Below, piece after piece: positions 6,704 to 14,922 of a DNA stretch of 21,621 nucleotides (position 1 is its first letter; each line of letters begins with the position of its first letter). The notes beneath the pieces were generated by a model that searched no databases, was not told the DNA's origin, and saw only the letters and a list, made by a program, of their open reading frames with translations. Position numbers and translations under genes: made by a program. The DNA is from an uncultured Lachnospiraceae bacterium (GTDB lineage Bacteria > Bacillota > Clostridia > Lachnospirales > Lachnospiraceae): NCBI GenBank assembly GCA_934370915.1, contig CAKRNI010000016.1, positions 1-21,621 on the forward strand, written 5' to 3'.

Positions 6704-7984
6704 ATGACAAATTCCCACCCCCTCACAAGACTCCAGAAGTTCCGCCTTCTGTCCCTGATCCCCCTCTATTTCATGATCGTCGGCCTGTTTTTACAGCCCA
6801 TCACGGAAATTCTTCCAGGACTCTGGACGCTGATCAGGGAGCCGGACTTCCTGATCACGGACTACTTCTTAGTCGGCGGCATCGGAACTTCCTTTATCAA
6901 CGCCGGTCTGCTGACGCTTTTATGTATCTGGACCATCTATTTCCTCGATATGGAGATGGACGGACATACGATCACATCCAGCTGCCTGATGTTTGGCTTT
7001 TCCCTGTTCGGAAAGAACCTCTTAAACATCTGGGCGATCCTGCTCGGCGTGTATATCTATGCCCACTATCACAAAATGCACCTGTCACGCTATGTTTATA
7101 TCGGTTTTTACGGTACCAGCCTGTCCCCAATCATCACGCAGATCATGTACATCTCGAATCTGCCCTACCTCCTGCGGCTTCTCATCAGCCTCTCCGTGGG
7201 ACTCATGATCGGCTTCGTGCTGCCGCCGTTATCCACCCATGTTCATTATTCCCACAAAGGTTACTCCCTCTATAACGTGGGTTTCTCCGCCGGAATCATC
7301 GCCACCGTCGTTGTTTCCGTGTTAAAATCCTTCGGCATCACCACCGAGTCCCGCCTGATCTGGTCCGAGGGCAACAACCAGCTGCTGTTCGCGATCCTCT
7401 GCGGGCTGTTTGCCGCCATGATCATCGCGGCATTCCTCTTCGGCGGAAAAGAAGTCGGAGAATCCTACAGCAAGATCTTATCCTGCTCCGGAATCGGTGG
7501 AACCGATTATCTCCGGGACAACGGGGGCGCGGCAACGATCCTCAACATGGCCATCAACGGCCTCTTTGCCACGATCTTTGTTCTCGGAGTCGGGGGCGAA
7601 CTGAATGGACCGACCATCGGCGGAATCTTTACGATCGTTGGATTTTCCGCCACTGGAAAACATATCCGGAACATCGCTCCGATCATGTTCGGTGTGCTTT
7701 TCGCAAGCTTTACAAAACATTGGACCATCAATTCTCCGTCGCCGATTCTGGCACTTTTATTCTCGACGACGCTGGCTCCGATTGCCGGGGAATTCGGAGT
7801 TCTCATGGGACTTCTCGCCGGATTCCTGCACTCTTCCGTCGCCTTAAATGTCGGAATTGTATATGGTGGCATGAATTTATATAATAATGGATTTGCAGGT
7901 GGAATTGTGGCGATTTTCATGGTTCCGGTGATCCATTCCATCCGCGACCGGAGAGCAAGAGCGAAAGGAGAGATTTCGTTGTAA
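6704..7984 (+). CDS. DUF1576-family multi-pass membrane protein
   Basis: A 426-residue hydrophobic protein with many membrane segments. The ATG at 6704 is chosen because AGAAAGGA lies seven bases upstream; a longer in-frame reading from 6557 starts inside the inverted-repeat element and adds an atypical soluble segment. The two halves repeat each other. GHTITSSCLMFGFSLFGKN (87-105) followed by NIWAILLGV matches GPTIGGIFTIVGFSATGKH (302-320) followed by NIAPIMFGV. GYSLYNVGFSAGIIA (187-201) likewise matches NLYNNGFAGGIVA (391-403). This suggests a duplicated, pseudo-symmetric transporter-like fold. The function of DUF1576 is not known. Its stop overlaps the VanZ-like start by one base (TAATG), indicating coupling. 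Confidence 0.8.
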   Translation: MTNSHPLTRLQKFRLLSLIPLYFMIVGLFLQPITEILPGLWTLIREPDFLITDYFLVGGIGTSFINAGLLTLLCIWTIYFLDMEMDGHTITSSCLMFGFSLFGKNLLNIWAILLGVYIYAHYHKMHLSRYVYIGFYGTSLSPIITQIMYISNLPYLLRLLISLSVGLMIGFVLPPLSTHVHYSHKGYSLYNVGFSAGIIATVVVSVLKSFGITTESRLIWSEGNNQLLFAILCGLFAAMIIAAFLFGGKEVGESYSKILSCSGIGGTDYLRDNGGAATILNMAINGLFATIFVLGVGGELNGPTIGGIFTIVGFSATGKHIRNIAPIMFGVLFASFTKHWTINSPSPILALLFSTTLAPIAGEFGVLMGLLAGFLHSSVALNVGIVYGGMNLYNNGFAGGIVAIFMVPVIHSIRDRRARAKGEISL

Positions 7985-8502
7985 TGCATGTGGTATCTGA
8001 AAAAGGAAATATGAATCATAAAAAGGATTATCCCGCTGCCGCAAAACTGCTTTCCTGGCTCCCAGCGATCTTCGTCGCAGCCGCCATCTTCTGGTTCTCC
8101 GCCCAGCCGGCGGCGGAGTCCACGGAGATGAGCGACACCGCAAGCCGCTTAATTCTTTTAATTGGCACAAAGCTCGGCTTTTTCCACGGAAATCCGGCAC
8201 AGTACGCCGACCTCATCGAGCTCATGAGCTTCCCCGTCCGAAAAGCCGCCCACATGACCGAATATCTGGTATTTTACTGTACCGTCTGGTTTGGACTCCG
8301 CTTTACGTGGCGGACCTCCAACGTGAAACGCCGTCTTCTCGCGGCTCTCGCCATCGTCTTCCTCTACGCCTGCACCGACGAATTCCACCAGCTCTTCGTC
8401 CCGGGCCGCGCAGGGCGGTTTACGGACGTGCTGATTGACTGCTTTGGGTGCGCAGTCGTAACACTTATTTGTACAATAAAAAAATCTTCTTCCCAACGAT
8501 GA
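7984..8502 (+). CDS. VanZ-like membrane protein
   Basis: A 172-residue membrane protein of the VanZ-like family. Motifs in order are IFWFSAQPA (35-43) at the end of the first helix, RKAAHMTEY (86-94), then DEFHQLFVPGR (132-142) and FTDVLID (146-152). These conserved polar residues are typical of the family. VanZ itself confers low-level teicoplanin resistance, but most chromosomal relatives have no assigned role, and no van genes are nearby. A later start at 8011 is possible; it has AAGGA only three bases upstream, whereas the 7984 start relies on coupling to the DUF1576 stop. The stop codon lies inside the terminator stem. Confidence 0.85.
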   Translation: MHVVSEKGNMNHKKDYPAAAKLLSWLPAIFVAAAIFWFSAQPAAESTEMSDTASRLILLIGTKLGFFHGNPAQYADLIELMSFPVRKAAHMTEYLVFYCTVWFGLRFTWRTSNVKRRLLAALAIVFLYACTDEFHQLFVPGRAGRFTDVLIDCFGCAVVTLICTIKKSSSQR

Positions 8503-8536
8503 CCATTTTACTGACATCAGTAAAATGGTCATCTGT
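8498..8536 (+). terminator. Terminator after the VanZ-like gene
   Basis: A 16-bp perfect stem (8498-8513 with 8518-8533) with the four-base loop ACAT, followed on the plus strand by a short TGTTT. The left arm includes the VanZ-like stop codon. Because the stem is symmetric and TC-rich sequence precedes it, it may also stop leftward transcription that passes the 8564 terminator. Confidence 0.75.
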
Positions 8537-8563
8537 TTCAATTTCATTATTTTCTCATCGCAT

Positions 8564-8597
8564 AAAAGCGGGAGTCCCACACTTCAGAGACTCCCGC
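8564..8597 (-). terminator. Terminator of the esterase/transporter operon
   Basis: GCGGGAGTC (8568-8576) and GACTCCCGC (8589-8597) form a 9-bp GC-rich stem with a 12-base loop. On the minus strand it is followed by TTTTA. It lies just after the sugar kinase stop codon and closes the leftward operon. Confidence 0.8.
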
Positions 8598-8608
8598 ACC
8601 CAACATTC

Positions 8609-9565
8609 TTATTTCATTTTCATTCGCTTCTCTACATCTGCAAGTAACGGCATCGATGGAATTCCACCGAAATTTTCTACACATAGTGATGCCGCCGCAT
8701 TTGCAAATCTGGCATATTCTGCCGCCATATCTAATGTAATTTTTTCGATGGATTCATTTGACTGGCTGAGTTTATAAAGAAATGTTCCCCAAAATGCATC
8801 TCCGGCTCCCGTCGTATCCACCACATTACTTTCAAATCCGGGAACTCTCTTTCCTCCTTTTGCATTCGCTATATATGCGCCGTCTTTTCCAAGGGTAACT
8901 GCTACAAGTTTTACTCCCTTCTCCAGCAGCACTTTTGCAGCCTGCTCCGGTTCCTTCTCATCTGTTAGGAGTTCCGTTTCCTCATCTGAAATTTTCATTA
9001 CATCCACAAATGGAATCAAACTTTTCATCTCGTGTTTTGCTGTTTCCACATTCGTCCACAACGTTGCTCTGTAGTTCGGATCATAAGAGATAACCGCGCC
9101 TGCTGCCTTTGCTGCCTTTATTGCTGCAAACGTAGTGGTACGTGCCGGTTCCGACGTTAGAGACAGAGAACCGACATGGAATATCTTCGTATTACCAAGA
9201 ATTTCCATATCCAGTTCTTTCTCTGTAATCTGCGTATCTGCCCCTGGCTTTCTCGCAAATGAGAAGGTACGTTCTCCTTTCGGTGACAGATCCACGAACG
9301 CGAGCGTTGTAAAATATCTTTCATCCAGAATAAAGCCTCTCGTATCGATCTGTTCCTTCTCTAAAATCTCCTTTAAAAACCGTCCATGCATATCCGTTCC
9401 GGCTTTTCCCAGAAATGCGGTTTTTGCCCCAAAACGAGCCGCTGATGTCAACGCATTCGCCGGCGCTCCACCTGGATTCTGTGCAAATAGTTTCTGTCCG
9501 TTTCTGCTGATTCCCTGATACGTAAAATCAATCAGGATTTCACCCAATGCTGTTATATCGTACAT
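8609..9565 (-). CDS. PfkB-family carbohydrate kinase, fructokinase-like
   Basis: A 318-residue cytoplasmic kinase that transfers phosphate from ATP to a sugar. Family motifs are complete: MYDITALGEILIDF at the N-terminus, NPGGAPANAL (30-39) for sugar binding, YDPNYRATLW (161-170), MKISDEETELL (190-200), and VVDTTGAGDAFWGTF (248-262), where Asp256 is the catalytic base. These fit fructokinases (ScrK-like) best, but PfkB specificity is hard to read from sequence. The start follows GGAGGAG closely and overlaps the end of the VOC gene by 13 bases. As the last gene of the operon, it probably traps the sugar released by the upstream steps. Confidence 0.9.
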   Translation of the reverse strand: MYDITALGEILIDFTYQGISRNGQKLFAQNPGGAPANALTSAARFGAKTAFLGKAGTDMHGRFLKEILEKEQIDTRGFILDERYFTTLAFVDLSPKGERTFSFARKPGADTQITEKELDMEILGNTKIFHVGSLSLTSEPARTTTFAAIKAAKAAGAVISYDPNYRATLWTNVETAKHEMKSLIPFVDVMKISDEETELLTDEKEPEQAAKVLLEKGVKLVAVTLGKDGAYIANAKGGKRVPGFESNVVDTTGAGDAFWGTFLYKLSQSNESIEKITLDMAAEYARFANAAASLCVENFGGIPSMPLLADVEKRMKMK

Positions 9566-10284
9566 GCCTTCTCCTCCATAAATTTTACTCTCTCCAGAGC
9601 TGTTCCGGACAAGTAGTCATTTCCTCCGAGAATAAGCCTCTCAATTACCGGATGTCTCTGAACAGAAAGTTCCGGTAAATCATGAAATTTATAAATCTCA
9701 ATTACCGTCTCACCGGCAGCAACCATGCAGCAAAGAATTGTATGTCCATCCACATGATTTACAACCGGATCAAAACACGCGGTGAATCCCAGATTCTCGT
9801 AAAATTGAATTGCAGCAGACAGATCTGAAACCTGTAGTCCCACATGTTCAAGACCACAGATCGGCGTCCTGTTCGGCGGAATTTTTTTGTGCAGCTTCTG
9901 GCTGACCTCTATCGTAAATCCATATCCCGATATAATGTTGAAATAATTCATTCCTGTTCCATATACTTTTCCACTATATCGCGGTCCTCCGTTTTCTCCG
10001 AGCTGCAGATTTAATCCCCGGCTTTCACAATATGCAATCGCCGCCTCGATGTCATGTGTCTCCAATGCGATATGACGGAATCCCAGACACATATCATCCG
10101 GTCCGTATTTGTCTGCGAGATGTTCTCTGTCTTCCCTTAAAACCAACCGGAAATTTCCATTACGCAGACAAATCGTCCCTTTATGATCTTCTTCCACAAA
10201 AAACAAATTTTCACAAAGCCATCTTTTCGCACCGGGCACATCTTCTACCAGAAGCTGCACTCCCCAAATGTACCTGTCGCTCAT
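9553..10284 (-). CDS. Two-domain VOC (glyoxalase/dioxygenase fold) protein
   Basis: A 243-residue protein with two vicinal-oxygen-chelate modules. The first spans about 5-130, with GFRHIALETHDIEAAIAY (69-86) and FTIEVS (123-128). The second spans about 140-205, with GLEHVGLQVSDLSAAIQFYENLGF (144-167) and VIEIYKF (194-200). Candidate metal ligands are His71 and Glu126 in the first module and His147 and Glu196 in the second. VOC proteins isomerise, epimerise or cleave small metabolites, and this one does not point to a specific reaction. Its place between the esterases and the kinase suggests it acts on the same intermediate. The start follows AGAGGTG; 54 bases separate it from the esterase stop. 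Confidence 0.78.
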   Translation of the reverse strand: MSDRYIWGVQLLVEDVPGAKRWLCENLFFVEEDHKGTICLRNGNFRLVLREDREHLADKYGPDDMCLGFRHIALETHDIEAAIAYCESRGLNLQLGENGGPRYSGKVYGTGMNYFNIISGYGFTIEVSQKLHKKIPPNRTPICGLEHVGLQVSDLSAAIQFYENLGFTACFDPVVNHVDGHTILCCMVAAGETVIEIYKFHDLPELSVQRHPVIERLILGGNDYLSGTALERVKFMEEKACTI

Positions 10285-10338
10285 CCACTTTCACCTCTAT
10301 ACTCTCTGTCAGCCTGTCTTCTCTGTTATTTTTCTGTT

Positions 10339-12120
10339 TCAGCCGTCATAGCGGATACTTCCGTCTTCATTTCTGCGGAAATGGCACATAAAGTGATCCC
10401 ACGTAAGCTGCGCCATTTCTGCTGTGTAGGTATGCGGACAGCTTCGAATGACTGTAAAGCACACCATCGGAGCATGATTTTGATCATACATTACCAATGT
10501 ATGATATTTTCCATTATCGTACCAATTCTCAAACCTCGGTTCTACTCCGTTGCTGTGACAGTAATTTTCAAGTGTTGCTCTCGCAATTGTGCCCGGATCC
10601 AGCGATACGGAAGCGATGTCATATTCTCCAAGCATAAACCATACCGGTCTCTGTACACAGCCTTCCAATGGCCGTACCTGTGGATCCCAACCGTCCATTG
10701 CCCCGGTTGGTGCAAAAGCTGCAAACCGTTCCGGGATCCTCCGCGCCAGTTCCTGCGTCATATGTGAACCGTTAGAATGTCCTGTCACATAGATCCTGGA
10801 TGGATCAATCGAATATGTCTCCTCCATGTAATCCAGCATTTTCTCAAAATAAGGCACCTCATCATGAAGCGGAACTCCCATTGATTCCAACGCCCAGTGC
10901 GGAACCGGAAATTTTGCCAGTCCGTCATTATAAGGATATGCCGACGCAAAGCATACAAAGAAATCTCTCTCTTCCGCAAGGCGATACCAGTCACTGGTAC
11001 GTTCAAAATATTCTGCATTGCAGGACATGCCGTGAATCGCCACAACAAGAGGATACTTTTTTCCATCTCCAGATCGATATCCGGACGGTACATAGATATC
11101 CCAATATCTTGGCAGGCCTTCTACGATTTGTTCTACCCGGACAACCCCAATCTCCTCCTGTGTTCTCATAGGCCTTAAACAGTTATTTCCAAAACTGCCC
11201 CAGCGTGAAAACCGCAGGACAAATTTTATCATTTCTTCATTAAGTGTTTCCCGTGATACCCCACTCACACTCTCGGAATTTCCAAGCCATGCCTGTGCAA
11301 CAGGCTGTGCATTAACATAATATTGTCCGCGCTCCGGCTGCTCCAGATAAACTTCTCCATATGCATTTGCCAGACCTTCTTCTTTAGCCCGAAGAATCGT
11401 CTTCATGTATTGGAATGTTTCCTTTGCTTTTCCACTTCGGTCAATCAGAAATCCAGGAATCGCAACATCTGTTTTCTTTAATGTCAAATCTCCATCTGAA
11501 GGAAGTTTTCCAAGTATCTCCAGCAATTCAGGATCTACCGCACAGTTTCCATCAGCCGCAAAAGCTGCAAATGTCGCACTGTATGTCAGTGCAAATGCCG
11601 CGGCAATTTCCGCACCGGCACCAAAGCCCATAACATACATATAGGATTCACAGATATCTACTGTCAGCCGCTGCACAAACTCTAATGTTATGATCTCCCA
11701 CGCGTAATCAAATTCTTTATCAATCTGTTCTCTGTCCCATTGGCTGCTTTCAAATACTACCAAAGCTGTATGATATTTTTCCGCCAGTGCGATCCAGTTT
11801 TCAGAATGAATAAATGCTTCCGCATTCGTCCCATTTTCCGGGAATACAAAAATCCCTGCTCCCTTTGAGATCATTCCATCCGGTACATAGATTGCATATT
11901 TCCGCTCCTGGCCATTTATCACGATTGTTTTTTCTGTAATCCCAAGATTACACTGATAATATGGACTGCTATGATTTAATTTATCTTCCGGAATCGACGG
12001 AAACAATTCCCTGTGTCTGTTCCGTTTCGGCGGATGATATTCTGTCCCTCTTGGTGCCCGTGGCATTAAGATCGATCGGTTATTTTCCGGACTAAAATGA
12101 AAGCTCTCATATTTTCCCAT
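10339..12120 (-). CDS. Tandem esterase paralogue 2, PHB-depolymerase/feruloyl-esterase-like, with inactive N-terminal half
   Basis: A 593-residue protein starting MGKYESFHFSPENNRSILMPR. The ATG at 12120 is chosen because AGAGG lies eight bases upstream and it gives exactly the start and length of the neighbouring paralogue; an in-frame ATG at 12153 would add 11 unrelated residues. The C-terminal half (about 325-590) is an alpha/beta hydrolase of the LpqC/Esterase_PHB type. RYWDIYVPSGY and PLVVAIHGMSC form the oxyanion region, and GHSNG (447-451) holds nucleophile Ser449. Asp501 in GEYD and His563 in CPHTYT complete the likely triad. The N-terminal half (about 60-280) has the same layout, but its nucleophile elbow reads GFGAG (165-169) with glycine in place of serine. 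There is no signal peptide, so it probably works on imported esters in the cytoplasm. The natural ester is unknown. Confidence 0.8.
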   Translation of the reverse strand: MGKYESFHFSPENNRSILMPRAPRGTEYHPPKRNRHRELFPSIPEDKLNHSSPYYQCNLGITEKTIVINGQERKYAIYVPDGMISKGAGIFVFPENGTNAEAFIHSENWIALAEKYHTALVVFESSQWDREQIDKEFDYAWEIITLEFVQRLTVDICESYMYVMGFGAGAEIAAAFALTYSATFAAFAADGNCAVDPELLEILGKLPSDGDLTLKKTDVAIPGFLIDRSGKAKETFQYMKTILRAKEEGLANAYGEVYLEQPERGQYYVNAQPVAQAWLGNSESVSGVSRETLNEEMIKFVLRFSRWGSFGNNCLRPMRTQEEIGVVRVEQIVEGLPRYWDIYVPSGYRSGDGKKYPLVVAIHGMSCNAEYFERTSDWYRLAEERDFFVCFASAYPYNDGLAKFPVPHWALESMGVPLHDEVPYFEKMLDYMEETYSIDPSRIYVTGHSNGSHMTQELARRIPERFAAFAPTGAMDGWDPQVRPLEGCVQRPVWFMLGEYDIASVSLDPGTIARATLENYCHSNGVEPRFENWYDNGKYHTLVMYDQNHAPMVCFTVIRSCPHTYTAEMAQLTWDHFMCHFRRNEDGSIRYDG

Positions 12121-12152
12121 AGTCTTTACCTCTTCCTGCGCTGCAGCAGTCA

Positions 12153-13934
12153 TTATCCATGATATTGAATACTTCCGTCAGCCTCTCTTGTAAAATGGCA
12201 TAAGAATGTATCCCAGGTAAGCTGTGCCATCTCTCCGGTATAGGTATGCGGGCAGCCTTTCATGATCGTATATCGGATCATAGGAACATGATCGTCATCA
12301 TACATCACCAACGTATGATAAATTCCATTATCATACCAGTTTTCAAATTGCGGCGTCATATGATTTGCACGGCAGTATGCTTTCAAAGTCTCCCGGGCAA
12401 TACTTCCTTCCTCCACTGACGGAGAAGCCATATCATACTCGCCCATCATAAACGCAATTGGACATTTCATATGATCATCGATCGGTTCGATTGCGTCCGC
12501 CGACTTGCCGCCCAGTGCACCCGTCGGGCCAAATGCCGCAAATCGTTCCGGCATTGTCCTTGAAAGCCTCTGTGTCATCCGGCCGCCATTAGAATGTCCG
12601 ACTGCATAAATCCGTTTCTTATCGATCGGATACTTTTCTTCCATATCATCCAGCATTACCTTGAAATATTCGGATTCGTCCACACCTTCCTGATCGATCG
12701 GCCAAACACTCCAGCCTGGAAGTGGAAATCTGCTTCTCCCCACATTTCTCGGATACGCGGCTGGATAAACCACAAAAAATCCACGTTCCTCGGCAAGCCG
12801 GTGCCAGTCACTTGTCTGTTCAAAATATTCCGGGCTGCAGGAAAATCCATGAATTGCTACAACAAGCGGATATTCCTTTTTGTCATCCGGCCTATAGCAG
12901 GAAGGTACATAGATGTCCCAGTACCTTGACAGTCCTGCGATTTCTTTCTCTACTCTTATTACTCCGATTTCCTCCCAGCTTCTCTTCGGCCGCAGATGGT
13001 TATTTCCAGATCCACCCCACAGGGAAAAACGAAGGACAAACCGAAGCATCGCTTCATTTGTTTCATTCTGGTCAAATTTCTTTGTACTATTTTCATCCGC
13101 AAGCCATACCTGCGAAATCGGCTGCTCGTTTACATAATAAGCTCCGCGTCTCGGCTGCTCCAGATATACGCTTCCATACTGATTGATCAGATTTTCTTCT
13201 TTCACGCGGTTGATCTCTTTTATATACTCGAATACAGCTTCAGCATTTCCCTTCTTATCAATGAGAAATCCCGGCATTGCAATTTCTGTTTTCTTCCATG
13301 TATCAATTCCATCGGACGGTAATTTTCTCAACACATTAAGGAGTTCTGGATCCACGCTGCAGTCTCCGCATACCGCAAATGCCGGAAATGTCGCACTATA
13401 TGTGAGCGCAAACGCGGCGGCTATACCTGCGGCATCTCCCAAACCGATCGGATAGAAAAACGACTCACAGATATCTACCGTTGGTCTCTTGCTGAATTCG
13501 TGATAAACAGTCGTCCATGCATAGTCAAATTCTCTTTCAATCTGTTCTTTTTCCCACTTCGGGCTCTCCAGAATCAGCAGCGAGACAAGATATTTATCTG
13601 CCAGTTGTTTCCAGTTTCCTGTCTTTATAAATTCTTCTGCTGTAACACCACTTTCCGCAAAGATCACTGCGCAGGCACCTTTTGACCAAAGATTCTGCGG
13701 TGCATAAAGTCCATACGGCCGCTTTGCGCCTTCCAGTTCTATCTCCTTCTTGAAAAATCCGGAATTCAACAGGCTATATGGAGCTCTTCCCTTCAGTACT
13801 TCCTCCGGAATCGGTTCAAACGGGTTTACAAGCCTGCTGCTGTCCACATGATACTCTGTTCCTTTTGGAATTCTGGGCATCAGTATCGAACGGTTATTAA
13901 GCGGGCTGAAATGAAAGCTCTGATATTTTTCCAT
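12153..13934 (-). CDS. Tandem esterase paralogue 1, PHB-depolymerase/feruloyl-esterase-like, with inactive N-terminal half
   Basis: A 593-residue protein, the same length as the next gene and similar throughout (MEKYQSFHFSPLNNRSILMPR at the start, DGSIQYHG at the end), so the pair arose by tandem duplication. The C-terminal half has RYWDIYVPSCYRPD, PLVVAIHGFSC (356-366), GHSNGG with Ser448, Asp501 in GEYDMAS and His563 in CPHTYT: a complete predicted Ser-Asp-His triad. The N-terminal hydrolase-like half carries GLGDAAG (164-170), lacking the serine. No export signal is present. GGGAGG lies upstream of the ATG, 33 bases after the ATPase stop. The start of this gene marks the change from transport to metabolism within the operon. 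Sequence differences between the copies in loops near 400-420 suggest different substrate pockets. Confidence 0.8.
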   Translation of the reverse strand: MEKYQSFHFSPLNNRSILMPRIPKGTEYHVDSSRLVNPFEPIPEEVLKGRAPYSLLNSGFFKKEIELEGAKRPYGLYAPQNLWSKGACAVIFAESGVTAEEFIKTGNWKQLADKYLVSLLILESPKWEKEQIEREFDYAWTTVYHEFSKRPTVDICESFFYPIGLGDAAGIAAAFALTYSATFPAFAVCGDCSVDPELLNVLRKLPSDGIDTWKKTEIAMPGFLIDKKGNAEAVFEYIKEINRVKEENLINQYGSVYLEQPRRGAYYVNEQPISQVWLADENSTKKFDQNETNEAMLRFVLRFSLWGGSGNNHLRPKRSWEEIGVIRVEKEIAGLSRYWDIYVPSCYRPDDKKEYPLVVAIHGFSCSPEYFEQTSDWHRLAEERGFFVVYPAAYPRNVGRSRFPLPGWSVWPIDQEGVDESEYFKVMLDDMEEKYPIDKKRIYAVGHSNGGRMTQRLSRTMPERFAAFGPTGALGGKSADAIEPIDDHMKCPIAFMMGEYDMASPSVEEGSIARETLKAYCRANHMTPQFENWYDNGIYHTLVMYDDDHVPMIRYTIMKGCPHTYTGEMAQLTWDTFLCHFTREADGSIQYHG

Positions 13935-13967
13935 AATGACCTCCCTGTTTATCTCAACTCACAATTC

Positions 13968-14921
13968 CTAAAGAGAATTGATCTCACGTACTCTGCAGCA
14001 GGATACAAAATGTCCTGGTTTGATCTCCTCAAGTTTCTGTGGCTTTCTGCAGTTTTCTGTCGCATAAACGCAGCGATCTGCAAACCGGCATCCCGGCGGC
14101 GGATCGATCGGTGATGTGATCTCTCCCTTTAATACGATTCTTTCCTTTGGATGCAGAATATCTGTTGTCGGAATTGCGGACAAAAGAGCTTTTGTATACG
14201 GGTGAAGCGGCTCCGCAAACAATTCTTTCGTCGGACTTGTCTCTACCAGCTGCCCAAGATACATAACAGAAATATTATGTGAAATATGGCGTACTACAGA
14301 CATATTATGCGTAATAAACATATACGCAAGTCCATGTTCTTCCTGCAGATCCATCAAAAGATTCAAAATTTGTGCCTGAATGGAAACATCCAGTGCAGAT
14401 ACCGGCTCATCGCATACGATGAACTTTGGATCCAAAGCCAGCGCTCTCGCAATTCCTACTCTCTGTCTTCTTCCGCCATCCAGTTCATGTGGGTAGCTCA
14501 TCTTGATTCGTCTCGCAATACCCACCATATCCATCAGACGTTCTGTCTCTGCGTCTACGTTCTGTTTATTACATTTTCCGCTGATGAGCAGCGGCTCTTT
14601 GATCGTATCCTCAACGGTCATTCGAGGATTCAGGGATGAATACGGGTCCTGAAAAATAATCTGAACATCGCTTCTCAATTTTTTCAGTTCCTGCGGTGTC
14701 GGATTTGTAATATCTTTTCCATTAAAATGGACAGATCCCCCTGTACTCTTCTGAAGATGGATGATCGTTCTTCCCAGTGTTGACTTTCCACAGCCGGATT
14801 CTCCTACAACACCCATTGTCTCTCCGGCATCAATATTCATCGTTACGTCGTCTACCGCATGAACAGCACCTTTGGGACCATAGAAATATTTTTTTAAGTT
14901 TTTTACCTCTACAAGTGCCAT
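13968..14921 (-). CDS. Oligopeptide/dipeptide-type ABC transporter ATPase (OppF/DppF type)
   Basis: A 317-residue ATPase, partner of the next gene upstream. The ATG at 14921 follows GGAGG by six bases and lies one base after the preceding stop codon; a GTG nine codons earlier lies inside that gene and is less likely. Walker A is GESGCGKS (40-47), the Q-loop is IIFQDPYSSLNPR (88-100) and Walker B is FIVCDEP (167-173), followed by SALDVSIQAQ. The signature reads LDGGR (147-151) rather than LSGGQ, so the usual serine is aspartate. The C-terminal oligopeptide-type domain has cysteines 278, 284, 291 and 308/309, a pattern known to hold a [4Fe-4S] cluster in some Dpp ATPases. Confidence 0.92.
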   Translation of the reverse strand: MALVEVKNLKKYFYGPKGAVHAVDDVTMNIDAGETMGVVGESGCGKSTLGRTIIHLQKSTGGSVHFNGKDITNPTPQELKKLRSDVQIIFQDPYSSLNPRMTVEDTIKEPLLISGKCNKQNVDAETERLMDMVGIARRIKMSYPHELDGGRRQRVGIARALALDPKFIVCDEPVSALDVSIQAQILNLLMDLQEEHGLAYMFITHNMSVVRHISHNISVMYLGQLVETSPTKELFAEPLHPYTKALLSAIPTTDILHPKERIVLKGEITSPIDPPPGCRFADRCVYATENCRKPQKLEEIKPGHFVSCCRVREINSL

Positions 14922-14922
14922 A

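Noticed and set aside
6494-6718. Minus-strand open frame of 74 residues and a plus-strand extension of the DUF1576 gene back to 6557
   Set aside because: Both lie over the nested inverted-repeat element. The plus-strand extension is rejected because a good AGAAAGGA site supports the start at 6704. The minus-strand frame has no recognisable protein family.
7984-8502. Glycopeptide resistance gene vanZ
   Set aside because: The protein is VanZ-like, but no other van genes are present and most such relatives are not linked to resistance.
10183-11178. Several plus-strand open frames opposite the VOC and esterase genes
   Set aside because: They are cysteine- and histidine-rich, lack ribosome binding sites and known motifs, and overlap a clearly coding strand.
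12153-13934. GLGDAAG (residues 164-170) as a second active site
   Set aside because: The nucleophile serine is absent at the elbow in both paralogues, so only the C-terminal triad is counted as catalytic.
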